From Flavobacterium hydrocarbonoxydans (lineage in GTDB: Bacteria; Bacteroidota; Bacteroidia; Flavobacteriales; Flavobacteriaceae), in assembly GCF_009789235.1 (NCBI RefSeq), contig NZ_WSTB01000003.1, positions 372,001 to 436,000 on the forward strand: a stretch of 64,000 nt of DNA. Direction: 5' to 3'. Of the stretch, positions 17,570-25,694 are shown in pieces (the first letter of the stretch is position 1; the number at the start of each line of letters is the position of its first letter). A program made the translations under genes and the position numbers. The notes beneath the pieces were generated by a model. That model saw nothing but the letters and a program-made list of their open reading frames with translations. It was not told the DNA's origin and did no database searches.

Positions 17570-17911
17570 ATGACAACAAACATTTGGATAGAAAAAGGTT
17601 GGGGCGACTCAGTTGAGCACGCAACATTTGACGACATAAAATCCGCAATTGAAGAAACAATACGAATGGACAAAGAACACGGAGTTTTTTAGGTTGGACA
17701 CATGGAGAACGAATTTATCCTTGAGGTCAACAAAAACCTTGACCTATTTTTTGTTTATGGAGAAAATCAAGATGAGCAAATTCAAACTAAACTTGACAAT
17801 TGGGATGACGTAAAACACTTCTTTAAATTATATTTTGACAACGAATTTGAAAAATTAAAGGCACAAATTGAGTTGAGACAATTTACATACAAGAAACTGA
17901 CAAATGGATAA
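17570..17911 (+). pseudogene. Small hypothetical protein gene interrupted by an in-frame TAG
   Basis: A frame opens at ATG 17570 (MTTNIWIEKGWGDSVEHATF) and stops at TAG 17690-17692 after 40 residues. The same frame then continues without another stop through GHMENEFILEV to 17911. Replacing TAG by TGG would give a 113-residue protein of uniform style, so this looks like a recent nonsense change. The downstream piece could also start at ATG 17702 as a 69-residue protein. The overall pattern (small acidic alpha/beta protein) recalls Imm1-type immunity proteins, but that is weak. It overlaps the next gene by 8 bp. Confidence 0.55.
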
Positions 17912-18353
17912 CTTTTATATACCCAAGACAGAAATCGAACTTGAAAATTGGATGAAAGAAAACTGCTTCAACTTCAATAGTTATTCCATAAATGGAAGCA
18001 GTATTTATGAAGGTTTTGGAATTGACAAATCAGGTGAACTTTATATTTGGTATTATACAGAACGTGGACAAAAAGACAATTTGAAATATTTCAAGTCAGA
18101 AACTGAAATTGTTGAATATGCTTTTAATCAAATTAAGTCTGACAAATGGGCAAAGACACATTGCATTGGTTTTTCGACTGACTTAAATAAAATCAATAAT
18201 TTGAAAAACATATTACAGACAAACGAAACAGATTTCTTTGAAGACAAAATACCATATTACGGAATAGACAGACCTGTTTATAGAGTGTTTGTATTAGGTT
18301 GCGAGATTAAAAAGACAGAATATTTAAAAGAAAAATATTGGACAGAAAAATAA
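17904..18353 (+). CDS. Hypothetical cytosolic protein, cassette cargo
   Basis: 149 residues, no signal peptide or membrane span. It is rich in aromatic and acidic residues (ELYIWYYTERGQKDNLKYF) and looks like a compact alpha/beta protein. No family recognised. The start overlaps the preceding broken gene by 8 bp (ATGGATAA), so the two were probably co-translated. The stop is followed within 5 bp by the left end of an attC-like site. Small paired proteins of this type in arrays are often immunity-like or phage-related, but nothing here proves it. Confidence 0.65.
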   Translation: MDNFYIPKTEIELENWMKENCFNFNSYSINGSSIYEGFGIDKSGELYIWYYTERGQKDNLKYFKSETEIVEYAFNQIKSDKWAKTHCIGFSTDLNKINNLKNILQTNETDFFEDKIPYYGIDRPVYRVFVLGCEIKKTEYLKEKYWTEK

Positions 18354-18357
18354 AACT

Positions 18358-18483
18358 GGGCATAACAGCAACTATACGCAAGTTAGGATTCACTTTTCTA
18401 TGAAAGTTTAGTGCTTAATCCAATATCTTTTCTTTTAATGAAGTTCAGTGCAAAAAACCTCCACCTGCGTGTAACTGCTAAAT
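18358..18483 (+). other. attC-like site 1
   Basis: The left box GGGCATAACAGC (18358-18369) is the reverse complement of the cassette start at 17543. Inner arms TATACGCAAGTTAGG and CCTCCACCTGCGTGTA pair imperfectly, giving the long stem of an attC. The right box (near GTAACTGCTAAA, 18470) is degenerate compared with the GTTRnnn seen in the other sites. Confidence 0.55.
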
Positions 18484-18527
18484 ATTAGTAATTCTAAACA
18501 AACAGAAAAAAATAAAATAAAAAGACA

Positions 18528-19103
18528 ATGAACACATTAATTAATATTTTAGGAAATAGTCAGAGGCATTTTATCAATCTGGCACGCATATCAATATTTA
18601 TAGTAATGACTTGGATTGGTGGACTAAAAGCCTATCAATATGAAGCAGACGGAATTGTTCCGTTTGTGGCAAATAGTCCATTTATGTCTTTCTTTTATGC
18701 GAATGAAGCACCTGAATATAACGATTATAAAAACCCCGAAGGGAAAGTAGTTCAAAAAAACATTGACTGGCACAAGGAAAACAAAACATATATTTTTGCT
18801 TATGGTTTGGGAACGGTGATTGTAATTATAGGGGTTTTAACATTACTTGGAATTTGGTATTCTAAGATTGGACTATTTGGCGGACTATTAACATTTGGAA
18901 TGTCACTCGTTACATTGACATTTTTAATTACTACTCCAGAAGTTTATGTGCCAGATCTGGGCGGAGACTTCCCAACACCAGAATTTGGTTTTCCATATTT
19001 ATCAGGTGCAGGCAGATTAGTATTAAAAGACGTCATAATGATGACTGCCGGGCTTATTTGTGCATCAGACTGTGCACAGCGACTTTTAGGCAAGGCAAAA
19101 TAA
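18528..19103 (+). CDS. YkgB/DUF417 family membrane protein
   Basis: 191 residues with four hydrophobic segments. The stretch FINLARISIFIVMTWIGGLKAYQYEADGI with the conserved PFVANSPFMSFFY is typical of DUF417 (YkgB, RclC). RclC is the inner-membrane member of the E. coli reactive-chlorine resistance operon, so a role in oxidative or chlorine stress is possible. No rclA or rclB is nearby. It is a single-gene unit between two attC-like sites. Start ATG at 18528 follows an A-rich leader. Confidence 0.78.
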   Translation: MNTLINILGNSQRHFINLARISIFIVMTWIGGLKAYQYEADGIVPFVANSPFMSFFYANEAPEYNDYKNPEGKVVQKNIDWHKENKTYIFAYGLGTVIVIIGVLTLLGIWYSKIGLFGGLLTFGMSLVTLTFLITTPEVYVPDLGGDFPTPEFGFPYLSGAGRLVLKDVIMMTAGLICASDCAQRLLGKAK

Positions 19104-19108
19104 GAACT

Positions 19109-19234
19109 ACCTAATAAGAGCTACTGATTGAATTTATAATGGTTTGCTTCACCTTTTTGCTATTGCTTTGGTGGTAAATCCGAAGAGAGCTTAATTTAGT
19201 CCAAAACCCGCTGTATTAGCGGGATGTTAGCGGC
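19109..19234 (+). other. attC-like site 2
   Basis: Left part ACCTAATAAGAGCTACTG is degenerate (AAC of the box changed). The right part is well formed: the CCCGCTGTATTAGCGGG hairpin, then ATGTTAGCGGC with GTTAGCGGC at 19226. The central segment TTGCTTCACC...GGTGGTAAATCCGAA matches the centres of the sites at 28989 and 31720. Confidence 0.55.
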
Positions 19235-19262
19235 TTTTTCACTAAAAACAAATCGAGACAAT

Positions 19263-19784
19263 ATGGGATATTTTTGGTCAATGGGTATTAGCTTTAAAAA
19301 CATAGAACTTGCTGAACAAGCTAATTCAAACATTGGAAATTTAATACTAAGCGATAATACATTCGTTGCTTTGAAAAAACATATAGTTTTTAATGCAAAA
19401 TTAAAAACTCATGTTCTGACAATTTATCCAGAAGGGATGGAATTTGGTGACGGAAAAAAGTTGTTTTCTCATCCATTTTTTCAAGATATTAAAGTCCAAT
19501 TGAATGACATCGTTTTGAATTTGGAAACAGACTTTAATATAGCTTTCTTTGAATTCGAAGCTGCGGATTACTTAGAGCACGATGACATTGTTGAAGATAT
19601 ATTGACATTAGGTTTAGGAGAAATCAAAATGTCCGATCCAAATTCTCCATATTTCGAAGAAGAATATTACGTCGCAAAAAGGTATTATGATGGTTTAATA
19701 CTTTCAAATGATGAATATAAAAAAATTGCTGTTAGATATCCCCAATTTAAGTATTTCAAAAACGGATATGTTCGGTTACAATAG
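19263..19784 (+). CDS. Hypothetical cytosolic protein, cassette cargo
   Basis: 173 residues from ATG at 19263 (MGYFWSMGISFKN). A start at 19224 would lie inside the recombination site and add 13 unlikely residues, so the later ATG is chosen. The protein is acidic, without signal peptide or membrane span, with patterns such as IAFFEFEAADYLEHDDIVEDIL and a C-terminal YYVAKRYYDGLILSNDEY. No family recognised. The unit is bounded by GTTAGCGGC (19226) and GCCGCTAAC (19790), which are exact complements, so it is a complete single-gene cassette. Confidence 0.65.
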   Translation: MGYFWSMGISFKNIELAEQANSNIGNLILSDNTFVALKKHIVFNAKLKTHVLTIYPEGMEFGDGKKLFSHPFFQDIKVQLNDIVLNLETDFNIAFFEFEAADYLEHDDIVEDILTLGLGEIKMSDPNSPYFEEEYYVAKRYYDGLILSNDEYKKIAVRYPQFKYFKNGYVRLQ

Positions 19785-19789
19785 AAATA

Positions 19790-19885
19790 GCCGCTAACAC
19801 AGATTTGGCAAGATTTGGGTTTTATGCTTAATTTAAAATTAGTTTTGTATTTGTAAATTTGTGTTCTCCCAAAAAATATCCAACC
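19790..19885 (+). other. attC-like site 3, right half missing
   Basis: GCCGCTAACACAGATTTGGC starts at 19790, and the central TTAGTTTTGTATTTGTAAATTTGTG resembles the site at 27019. The right arm decays into CCCAAAAAATATCCAACC with no GTTRnnn box. This marks the end of array 1. Confidence 0.5.
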
Positions 19886-19889
19886 AAAA

Positions 19890-20582
19890 ATGAGGAAAAT
19901 AAATTTTATAAAATATTCAATTTTATTGTTGACTTTAATTGAAATAAATTTTGGCTATTCACAGTCAAAAATTAAAGATTGTAATGAAAATATAGCTTTT
20001 AAAAACACCTACTTTGAGAATATCAAAAATGTAGAAAATTTGATTTATAAAGAACAAAATGAATCATTCCATAATTCGCTAAAATTCATTTCACAATATT
20101 CTCATGTTTCTTACGAATCAATGGCTAATTATTCAAGAACATATCCAGGTGGCATTTTCGAAAATGATAAAAAACTTTGGATTAAATGGTACGAAGAAAA
20201 TAAATGCAATAACATTCAATTTAAAAAAGCATATATACAAATAGTAAATTTTGAAGACATTGAAATTTATGGAATATTAGAAGGAACTTGGCAAGTTGAA
20301 AAAGTCATGTTAGATGGAGAAAATAATGAACTTACAAAAACATTTTCAACTAATCGTCTCAAATTTCATAATGATGGTACATTTTTCGAAACTCCAAAAA
20401 CTGAAAAGTCAGCAAAAGGTACTTGGAAATATGACAGACAAAAAAAAATTATCGAACTGATAGAAAATGAAAATGTAATCGGCGTAATTAAATCTATTGA
20501 AAATGGAAAAATGGTCTATGCACCAAAAACAGATTCAAAATCCCCCGGAAATTATGAAATGCATTTAAACAAATTGAAATAA
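19890..20582 (+). CDS. Hypothetical secreted protein with lipocalin-like C-terminus
   Basis: 230 residues with an N-terminal hydrophobic leader (YSILLLTLIEINFGYSQS), probably a signal peptide cut near 25. Residues about 130-230 read like a lipocalin-type domain (LEGTWQVEKVMLDG, FHNDGTFFETPK, KGTWKYDRQKKIIEL). The N-terminal half is unknown. It follows a truncated attC-like site, so it may be the remains of a cassette that lost its own boundaries. A terminator lies about 100 bp downstream. Confidence 0.6.
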   Translation: MRKINFIKYSILLLTLIEINFGYSQSKIKDCNENIAFKNTYFENIKNVENLIYKEQNESFHNSLKFISQYSHVSYESMANYSRTYPGGIFENDKKLWIKWYEENKCNNIQFKKAYIQIVNFEDIEIYGILEGTWQVEKVMLDGENNELTKTFSTNRLKFHNDGTFFETPKTEKSAKGTWKYDRQKKIIELIENENVIGVIKSIENGKMVYAPKTDSKSPGNYEMHLNKLK

Positions 20583-20630
20583 ATACTACCACTTACATCT
20601 AAAGTTTCGTTTCGTGGGTAGCACGACAAA

Positions 20631-20712
20631 ACCGCTCTACATCCAACCCTTATAGGTTTTTCGATAAATGATTGCAGAAATTTCAAGAGGCTATTACGCC
20701 TCTTTTTTTTGG
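20631..20712 (+). repeat. Direct repeat L of the HigBA module, with terminator
   Basis: The segment from ACCGCTCTACATCCAACCC through TCAAGAGGCTATTACGCC and a T-tract is repeated almost identically at 21955-22031. The end is a rho-independent terminator: AAGAGGC and GCCTCTT around a 6-nt loop, then eight T (20685-20710). A shorter third copy lies at 30021. Confidence 0.75.
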
Positions 20713-20912
20713 AGAGACGTCTTCTAAACCTGAAAAACACATTTACTGACAAGAAACACCTATGCAAAGTTGCATTCTTAAAATACGAAAAATCTTATTT
20801 TAAAAACAATACTTTCCTATATTTGTTTACAACAAAACAGAGTTTTTTTCACAGACTAACACTAGACAGAACTTTAGTCTAACTCAAAAAAAACTCGTCA
20901 ATATAAAATAAC

Positions 20913-20959
20913 AGAACTTAAAAGTTCTGAAATAATCAGAACTTTTATACATATATTTG
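20913..20959 (+). promoter_or_regulatory. Operator and promoter of the HigB/HigA-like module
   Basis: AGAACTT occurs as a perfect palindrome AGAACTTAAAAGTTCT (20913-20928). A second overlapping inverted repeat has 11-bp arms, AAAAGTTCTGA and TCAGAACTTTT (20920-20946), so three half-sites are present. TATATTTG (20952-20959) is a good -7 element. The ATG lies nine bases further on, giving a very short or absent leader. This is the expected layout for autorepression by an HTH antitoxin. Confidence 0.7.
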
Positions 20960-20967
20960 TACTCGTA

Positions 20968-21306
20968 ATGGAAATAATAGGAAAAAAGCATTTAGAAAAG
21001 CTGAAAAGTAAAAACAAGGGAAACATCTTATTACACCATGCAATAGATAAATTATTTGATGATTTAAAGGATAGCAATTGGGACAATAAATTAGATGTTA
21101 TTAATGAAAGACCAGATGCTGATTGCGTTTATGATGATTTTTATTTTTTTGACATTAATATTCATAGAGTTTTTATATTAATAGAATTTGAAGACGATGA
21201 AGCAACAATAATATGGTGTGGAAATCATGATGATTATGAAACCACATTTAAAAACAATAAAAGTACTATCAAGAAATGGTTAAAAAATAAAGGATACATT
21301 TTATAA
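20968..21306 (+). CDS. higB: HigB-family type II toxin
   Basis: 112 residues. The order of features fits the HigB mRNA-interferase family of RelE fold: N-terminal basic helices (KKHLEKLKSKNKGN, LFDDLKDSNWDN), then beta strands including DFYFFDINIHRVFILIEFED and ATIIWCGNHDDYE. The conserved HDDYE-type C-terminal motif is present. Toxin precedes antitoxin, as in hig loci. Predicted role: ribosome-dependent cleavage of mRNA unless bound by the downstream antitoxin. The module is enclosed by 78-bp direct repeats. Confidence 0.72.
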   Translation: MEIIGKKHLEKLKSKNKGNILLHHAIDKLFDDLKDSNWDNKLDVINERPDADCVYDDFYFFDINIHRVFILIEFEDDEATIIWCGNHDDYETTFKNNKSTIKKWLKNKGYIL

Positions 21307-21336
21307 ATTCTTTTATAAACAACTTTAAAAAAAAAA

Positions 21337-21900
21337 ATGAAAACACAAATAGATTTAAAACAGATATTAAAAAAAGGACATATTTCTGATGAAATTGGTC
21401 TTGAAAGAGCAATGATTCTAGATAGAAAACTTCGACTACTCATTAAAGAAAACCCTGAATTAGCTGACGAGAGAAAACAACTTCGAGCAATTATCAAAGA
21501 ATATGAAAATAAACATTGGAGTAAAGATTCCATTATTTCTGATGAAAAAATACAAGAAAGTGATTTTGCAGAGTTTATAGCGGAACAAGAAAGAAGATTT
21601 GTTGAAAACCGAAAAAATGTAATTAAAGATAAGATTTCAGAACATGGTATAAATCAACAAGATTTAGGTATAATTTTAGGCCATAGTAAATCTTATATGT
21701 CAGAACTTATGAATGGAATTAGCCCTTTTAACAATAGAGATTTAATAATTATTCATCGCTTATTTCAAATTAAACTTGAAAATCTAATTCCTACAATTAT
21801 ACCTCAAAAAGATAGAACTAAAATTAAAGCATCACTATTAAAAATAAATAAACCAACTATAAAATTAGCCAAAATAGATTTAGAAAAAAGCTTCTCCTAA
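21337..21900 (+). CDS. higA: HigA-like antitoxin with central helix-turn-helix
   Basis: 187 residues, 30 bp after the toxin. The N-terminal 75 residues are helical and charged. Residues about 100-150 form an XRE-type HTH (ISEHGINQQDLGIILGHSKSYMSELMNG). The tail is basic. This long form is typical of antitoxins paired with HigB of this type (COG5499-like). It should neutralise the toxin and bind the AGAACTT operator upstream. Alternative reading as an unrelated regulator is unlikely given the gene order. Confidence 0.72.
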   Translation: MKTQIDLKQILKKGHISDEIGLERAMILDRKLRLLIKENPELADERKQLRAIIKEYENKHWSKDSIISDEKIQESDFAEFIAEQERRFVENRKNVIKDKISEHGINQQDLGIILGHSKSYMSELMNGISPFNNRDLIIIHRLFQIKLENLIPTIIPQKDRTKIKASLLKINKPTIKLAKIDLEKSFS

Positions 21901-21954
21901 CAGCTAAAATTTCGTTGTGTACATAACAAAAACAATGAAACTCCAGTTGAACAA

Positions 21955-22031
21955 ACCGCTCTACATCCAACCCTTATAGGTTTTTCGATAAATAATTACA
22001 GGAATTTCAAGAGGCTATTATGCCTCTTTTT
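21955..22031 (+). repeat. Direct repeat R of the HigBA module, with terminator
   Basis: Nearly identical to 20631-20712, ending in AAGAGGCTATTATGCCTCTTTTTTT (stem AAGAGGC/GCCTCTT). It ends the HigBA transcript. From 21993 the homology also continues into the copy at 30021, including the palindrome cluster. Confidence 0.75.
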
Positions 22032-22073
22032 TTATCAATCACACTTTATTTAGTCATTAGCTTCATTGTTGTA

Positions 22074-22316
22074 GCAAGTTTTTATTTAATTATAATTTTG
22101 CTACAAAAAACGTAGCAAAATTATTCTAATTTAATTTTTTGCTACAGAAAGTGCAGCAATTTTTTTTTGCTTTTCATTTTGCCACAGAAAGTGTAGCAAT
22201 TTTTTTTAAAATTTTATTTTGTTGCAACTGCTGTGATTTTTTTTAAAACTATTTTTATGTCACACCAAATACTATAAAATTATTTTTATTTTCATTTTGT
22301 GGCAACCAAACTCCAA
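22074..22316. repeat. Palindrome cluster 1
   Basis: Five to six units of about 45-55 bp, each with a short hairpin set in AT-rich sequence. Examples are TTTTGCTACAAAAAACGTAG (stem GCTAC/GTAGC), TTGCTACAGAAAGTGCAGCA and TTGCCACAGAAAGTGTAGCA. The later units are degenerate (TGTTGCAACTGCTGTGAT). A homologous cluster lies at 30100-30338. There is no coding potential. Stem bases differ between units, often in pairs. Confidence 0.65.
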
Positions 22317-22413
22317 ACCCAGTATATTTACATCAATAAGAAACCTGAAAAAAAGTTATATTTATAACTTGAATCAGTCCTGCTCAACCACTTTATCTTT
22401 AAAATAGATTGTA

Positions 22414-24069
22414 ATGAACATCAAAACATTAATACTCATTATAATTAATAGTTTAATTGCACTGGTAATTGCTTTATTATCTTTTTCTTCATACAAGCAG
22501 TTTTCAAACGTTTTAAACGATCGTATTTTACTGCAGTTAAATTCTATTAAAACACTCAAGCAAAACCAGATTGAACATATATTAAAATCAGACTGGGAGC
22601 GGTTTGAGGCTTCCGAATTGTACAGCCAAAACATTGACACTACCGTATTAATACTTCCGGATAGTATTAAAAAAAGTAACGGAATTCACGATTTTACCGC
22701 GTACCATGTGGATAAAAAAACAACAATAGGTTTTATCTCCAATTCTACAAAGGGCACACGAATTAAAATCTTCGATTACAATAAAATTAAAAAAATACTC
22801 CTTGAACGTACCGGAATGGGTGACAGCGGCGAATCCTATCTGGTGGGCGAAGATTTCCACATGCGTTCCCAATCCCGTTTTTATCCCAATAAAACCCCTT
22901 ACACCTTATATGTTAAAACCAAAGGCGTGACCAATGCTTTTAAAGGCATAAATGGCAGAGGTGTTTTTGAGGATTACAGAGGTATTGAGGTATATAGCGT
23001 GTACAGTCTCATAATAGTTGGAAAAATGAAGATGGTTATTCTGTCTGAAATAGATGTTGAGGAGGTAACTATTCCCTTAAAACAATTGAAGGAAAGATTG
23101 GTAGGATTAACGCTGGGTATTTTTTTACTGGCTGTTATGCTTTCTCTTTTTCTAACCAGATTTATTACCAACCCCATTAAGAATATGCAAAAAAGTCTCC
23201 GGATTATGGCTGAAGGAGACTATAACCAAACCAATGAATTTATAAAAAATTCTAAGGAAATAAAGGAAATGTTTGATGCTTTGGCCAATCTGAAAGCTTC
23301 TTTGCAGGGTGCCGTAAAATTCTCTGATGATATTGGTAAAATGAATTTACAGACCGATTTTAAACCTAAAAGTTCCAATGATCTCCTGGGAAAAAGCCTT
23401 TTGGCGATGAGAGACAAACTGATAGAGTTTAGAAATAATGAAGAAAATACCAGAATACAATCCAAAAGGATGCTGGTTAACGGTTTGGAAGATGAGAGAC
23501 GCAGACTTTCGCGAGAGCTTCATGATGGTGTTGGCCCCTATTTAACCTCTTTAAAACATTATATTGAAAACCGGGTTAAAAATGAATTAAAGAAAGCAGA
23601 AATGAAAAAAATAGTGGACGACACCATTTCTGAAATCAGATTGATGTCGAATGCCCTGATGCCTGCTTCGATAGATGATTTTGGAATTGGAGTTACCCTA
23701 ACCAACTTTATCGAAAGCCTGAAAAAATCGACCACCGTAACTATTGAATATGAAGATTTGACCCAACAGGAACGTTCTAATATTACCAACCATCAGGCTA
23801 TTAATCTTTTTAGAATAACGCAGGAGCTAATAAATAACTCCTTAAAACATGCTGATGCCAAAAATATCCGAATTACACTTTCAGAATTTGATGAATTTAT
23901 TTCTCTTTTTTATTTTGATGATGGAATTGGGTTTGATATCAGGACTGTAAAATTAGGTTTAGGAATTATCAACATCAAAGAACGGGTAGAGATTTGCAAT
24001 GGTACCATTACCATCCATGCAGTGCCCGGAAATACCACTTTTGAAATCGAATTACCCATAGAATTATGA
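22414..24069 (+). CDS. Sensor histidine kinase, NarL-type (HisKA_3), with periplasmic sensor domain
   Basis: 551 residues. A first membrane span (about 4-24), an extracytoplasmic sensor of about 200 residues with single-Cache features (GMGDSGESYLVGED, 134-147), a second span (230-250) and a HAMP region (IKNMQKSLRIMAEGDYNQ). The DHp domain has the HisKA_3 motif with His370 (SRELHDGVGPYL), and the ATPase domain carries N (RITQELINNSLKHADA) and G (YFDDGIGFD) boxes. It overlaps the response regulator by 4 bp (ATGA), so they form a pair. The signal is unknown. It lies between two cassette arrays and may be ordinary chromosome. Confidence 0.88.
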   Translation: MNIKTLILIIINSLIALVIALLSFSSYKQFSNVLNDRILLQLNSIKTLKQNQIEHILKSDWERFEASELYSQNIDTTVLILPDSIKKSNGIHDFTAYHVDKKTTIGFISNSTKGTRIKIFDYNKIKKILLERTGMGDSGESYLVGEDFHMRSQSRFYPNKTPYTLYVKTKGVTNAFKGINGRGVFEDYRGIEVYSVYSLIIVGKMKMVILSEIDVEEVTIPLKQLKERLVGLTLGIFLLAVMLSLFLTRFITNPIKNMQKSLRIMAEGDYNQTNEFIKNSKEIKEMFDALANLKASLQGAVKFSDDIGKMNLQTDFKPKSSNDLLGKSLLAMRDKLIEFRNNEENTRIQSKRMLVNGLEDERRRLSRELHDGVGPYLTSLKHYIENRVKNELKKAEMKKIVDDTISEIRLMSNALMPASIDDFGIGVTLTNFIESLKKSTTVTIEYEDLTQQERSNITNHQAINLFRITQELINNSLKHADAKNIRITLSEFDEFISLFYFDDGIGFDIRTVKLGLGIINIKERVEICNGTITIHAVPGNTTFEIELPIEL

Positions 24070-24698
24070 ACGAAATTAAATTAATAATAGCTGATGATCA
24101 CGAGCTTTTTCGAAACGGACTTGCTGAACTGCTAAGAAAGCATGAAGATATAAAAGTAGTTAAAAGTGTTGGTGATGGTTTACAGTTTATGGAGCTTATC
24201 AAAAACCAATTTGAGGCCGATATTGTATTGCTGGACATTACGATGCCCAATATGGATGGCTTTCAGGTTTTGAAAGAATTAAAAGCTGCAAATTCTGCTA
24301 TAAAACCTATTGTGATTTCGATGCACAATGATGGCAATTACATCGCAAAATGTGCCAAAATGGGTGCTTACGGATACCTCTTAAAAAACACAGACGAAGC
24401 GGAATTAATCCTTGCCGTAAGAAGCGTTAATAGCGGAAAAAAATATTTTAGTGCTGAAATTTCCGAAAAAATGATCAACTTCATGTCCACACAAAGTATC
24501 AGCGAAGATATTTTGTCTAATAAGGAAACCGAAGTTTTAGGATTAATTTCTAAAGGGTTAACCACCAAAGAAATTGCGGCTAAACTATTTGTGAGTTCAC
24601 GCACCATAGAAACTCATCGCGCCAATATTTTAAAAAAATTAGAAGTAAAAAATACCGCCGAACTCATAAAAAAAGCAACCAAAATGAATTTAATATAG
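24066..24698 (+). CDS. LuxR/NarL-family response regulator
   Basis: 210 residues. An N-terminal receiver domain has acidic D10-D11, phospho-acceptor D57 (VLLDITMPNMDG) and the conserved Lys (LLKNTD). The C-terminal LuxR-type HTH reads LGLISKGLTTKEIAAKLFVSSRTIETHRANILKKL. It is co-translated with the histidine kinase through an ATGA overlap. A likely target is the small secreted-protein gene that follows at 24814, but no shared binding site was identified. Confidence 0.9.
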   Translation: MNEIKLIIADDHELFRNGLAELLRKHEDIKVVKSVGDGLQFMELIKNQFEADIVLLDITMPNMDGFQVLKELKAANSAIKPIVISMHNDGNYIAKCAKMGAYGYLLKNTDEAELILAVRSVNSGKKYFSAEISEKMINFMSTQSISEDILSNKETEVLGLISKGLTTKEIAAKLFVSSRTIETHRANILKKLEVKNTAELIKKATKMNLI

Positions 24699-24781
24699 CG
24701 AAATTATAAACAACGCTATCCGTATAAATACGGATGCAGATTGGGTAGATTCACATAATCCCGAAACCCTATTACTGATTG

Positions 24782-24789
24782 TAACTTTG
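24782..24789 (+). promoter_or_regulatory. Promoter -7 element (TAACTTTG)
   Basis: TAACTTTG matches TAnnTTTG, 24 bp before the ATG of the GPA-repeat protein gene. Confidence 0.45.
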
Positions 24790-24813
24790 AAAAAACAATA
24801 AAAAGTAACAGTC

Positions 24814-25134
24814 ATGAAAAATATAGTATTGGTTTTAGGCGTTTTATTATTTTCTTTTGGTGCATTTGCACAAGAAGAGAAGCCGAATGTAAAACAGAGT
24901 GATTTAAAAGGTCCGGCATTTAAAAATTATAAACATTGGGAGCACGAAACAGTGGCTGTCAAAATATATTCTGAAGAGAATAAAACAGCGCTGCAAGGAC
25001 CGGCATTTAAAAACCAACAACCCGTGGTTACTCCAAAAGAAAACCTGGTTCAGGTAAAAATAGGTGGTTCTGAAAAACAAAAATTAACTGGACCGGCATA
25101 CAAAAACTATGGTCCATGGAGTAAAAACTGGTAA
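24814..25134 (+). CDS. Small secreted protein with three GPAxKN repeats
   Basis: 106 residues. The signal peptide ends at FGAFAQEE (cleavage near 19). The mature part contains the same short motif three times: LKGPAFKNYKHWE, LQGPAFKNQQPV and LTGPAYKNYGPWS, spaced about 33-36 residues apart, with charged beta-prone linkers between. No known family. It has its own promoter and a strong terminator and directly follows the kinase/regulator pair, which suggests that it is an output or part of the sensed system (inference). Confidence 0.7.
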   Translation: MKNIVLVLGVLLFSFGAFAQEEKPNVKQSDLKGPAFKNYKHWEHETVAVKIYSEENKTALQGPAFKNQQPVVTPKENLVQVKIGGSEKQKLTGPAYKNYGPWSKNW

Positions 25135-25216
25135 TATCCCAGTAACCGAATTAGATAATCCAGATCGTTTGCCGCTGTCTAAAATCTGATTCAACTGAGA
25201 TAAGAAAGCTAAAAAG

Positions 25217-25250
25217 GCTGTCCGAAAGTAATTTTCGGACAGCTTTTTTT
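25217..25250 (+). terminator. Rho-independent terminator
   Basis: GCTGTCCGAAA and TTTCGGACAGC form an 11-bp stem with a short loop, followed by seven T. Confidence 0.85.
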
Positions 25251-25445
25251 GTTGCTATAAGTTTGTTTTTTGATAAGGAGCTATTTACTTCGTCAGTTCG
25301 CTATCGCTCGTGTCCAGCTGTCCGCTATATCTTTTGTGCCGAACCCCAGCACAAAAGGATGCCGCTACCATCTGGGCTAGGGCCATTGGTTTCATAAGTA
25401 AGAGTCTGGAATTTTAAATTACTAATTTTGTTATAGTAGCCGAAC
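25251..25445. other. Gene-free spacer with repeat-like fragment
   Basis: No gene is seen. The part TTCGCTATCGCTCGTGTCC with AGCACAAAAGGATGCCGCTA resembles fragments that recur between genes in flavobacteria (from memory). TTCGCTATCGCTCG also occurs inside the attC-like site at 31720. Confidence 0.35.
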
Positions 25446-25652
25446 CATTTAAAAAAATTTCTGAAATACCGTAAAACTACTTGTACTTAGGTCTTAAATT
25501 ATAGCTATTCTTGCCCTGTACAACTATTTGACGATTATGGTTTTCCGTAAGGGAAATAATAAATAATTGTTGATATTTGTTTAGATGATTTTGTTATACG
25601 TATCTATACTTATAGAGGTGGGTATGTATGACTTTATGATACATATATATAA
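25446..25652 (+). repeat. Leader block A before array 2 (candidate attI plus promoter)
   Basis: About 207 bp, some 85-90% identical by eye to 30430-30649. Shared landmarks are CTGAAATACCGTAAAACTAC, TTGCCCTGTACAA, GGTTTTCCGTAAGGGAAATA and GGTGGGTATGTATGACTTTA. It ends ATATATAA directly before GTTAGCAG. Near the end an inverted repeat ATGTATGA-CTTTA-TGATACAT is visible. No gene. The same block before two arrays is what a recombination platform would look like. Confidence 0.6.
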
Positions 25653-25694
25653 GTTAGCAGTAATTCTAAAACAACATTTAAGTAAACAAGAACT

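Larger units (their letters stand above)
17529..19885 (+). mobile_element. Integron-like cassette array 1 (CALIN-like)
   Basis: Units of plus-strand genes separated by attC-like sites at 18358, 19109 and 19790. The first unit starts GTTATGCCC (17543) and ends GGGCATAAC (18358); the third starts GTTAGCGGC (19226) and ends GCCGCTAAC (19790). Both pairs are exact reverse complements over 9 bp, as expected when each cassette carries the two halves of its own attC. The second unit's ends are degenerate. The last site lacks its right half. No integrase is present. Confidence 0.7.

Noticed and set aside
19224..19262. Start of the cassette gene at 19224
   Set aside because: This ATG lies inside the recombination site; the next ATG at 19263 gives a natural start.
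22074..22316. Possible CRISPR array
   Set aside because: Units are short palindromes in AT-rich sequence that is itself similar between units; there are no constant repeats with unique spacers and no cas gene.
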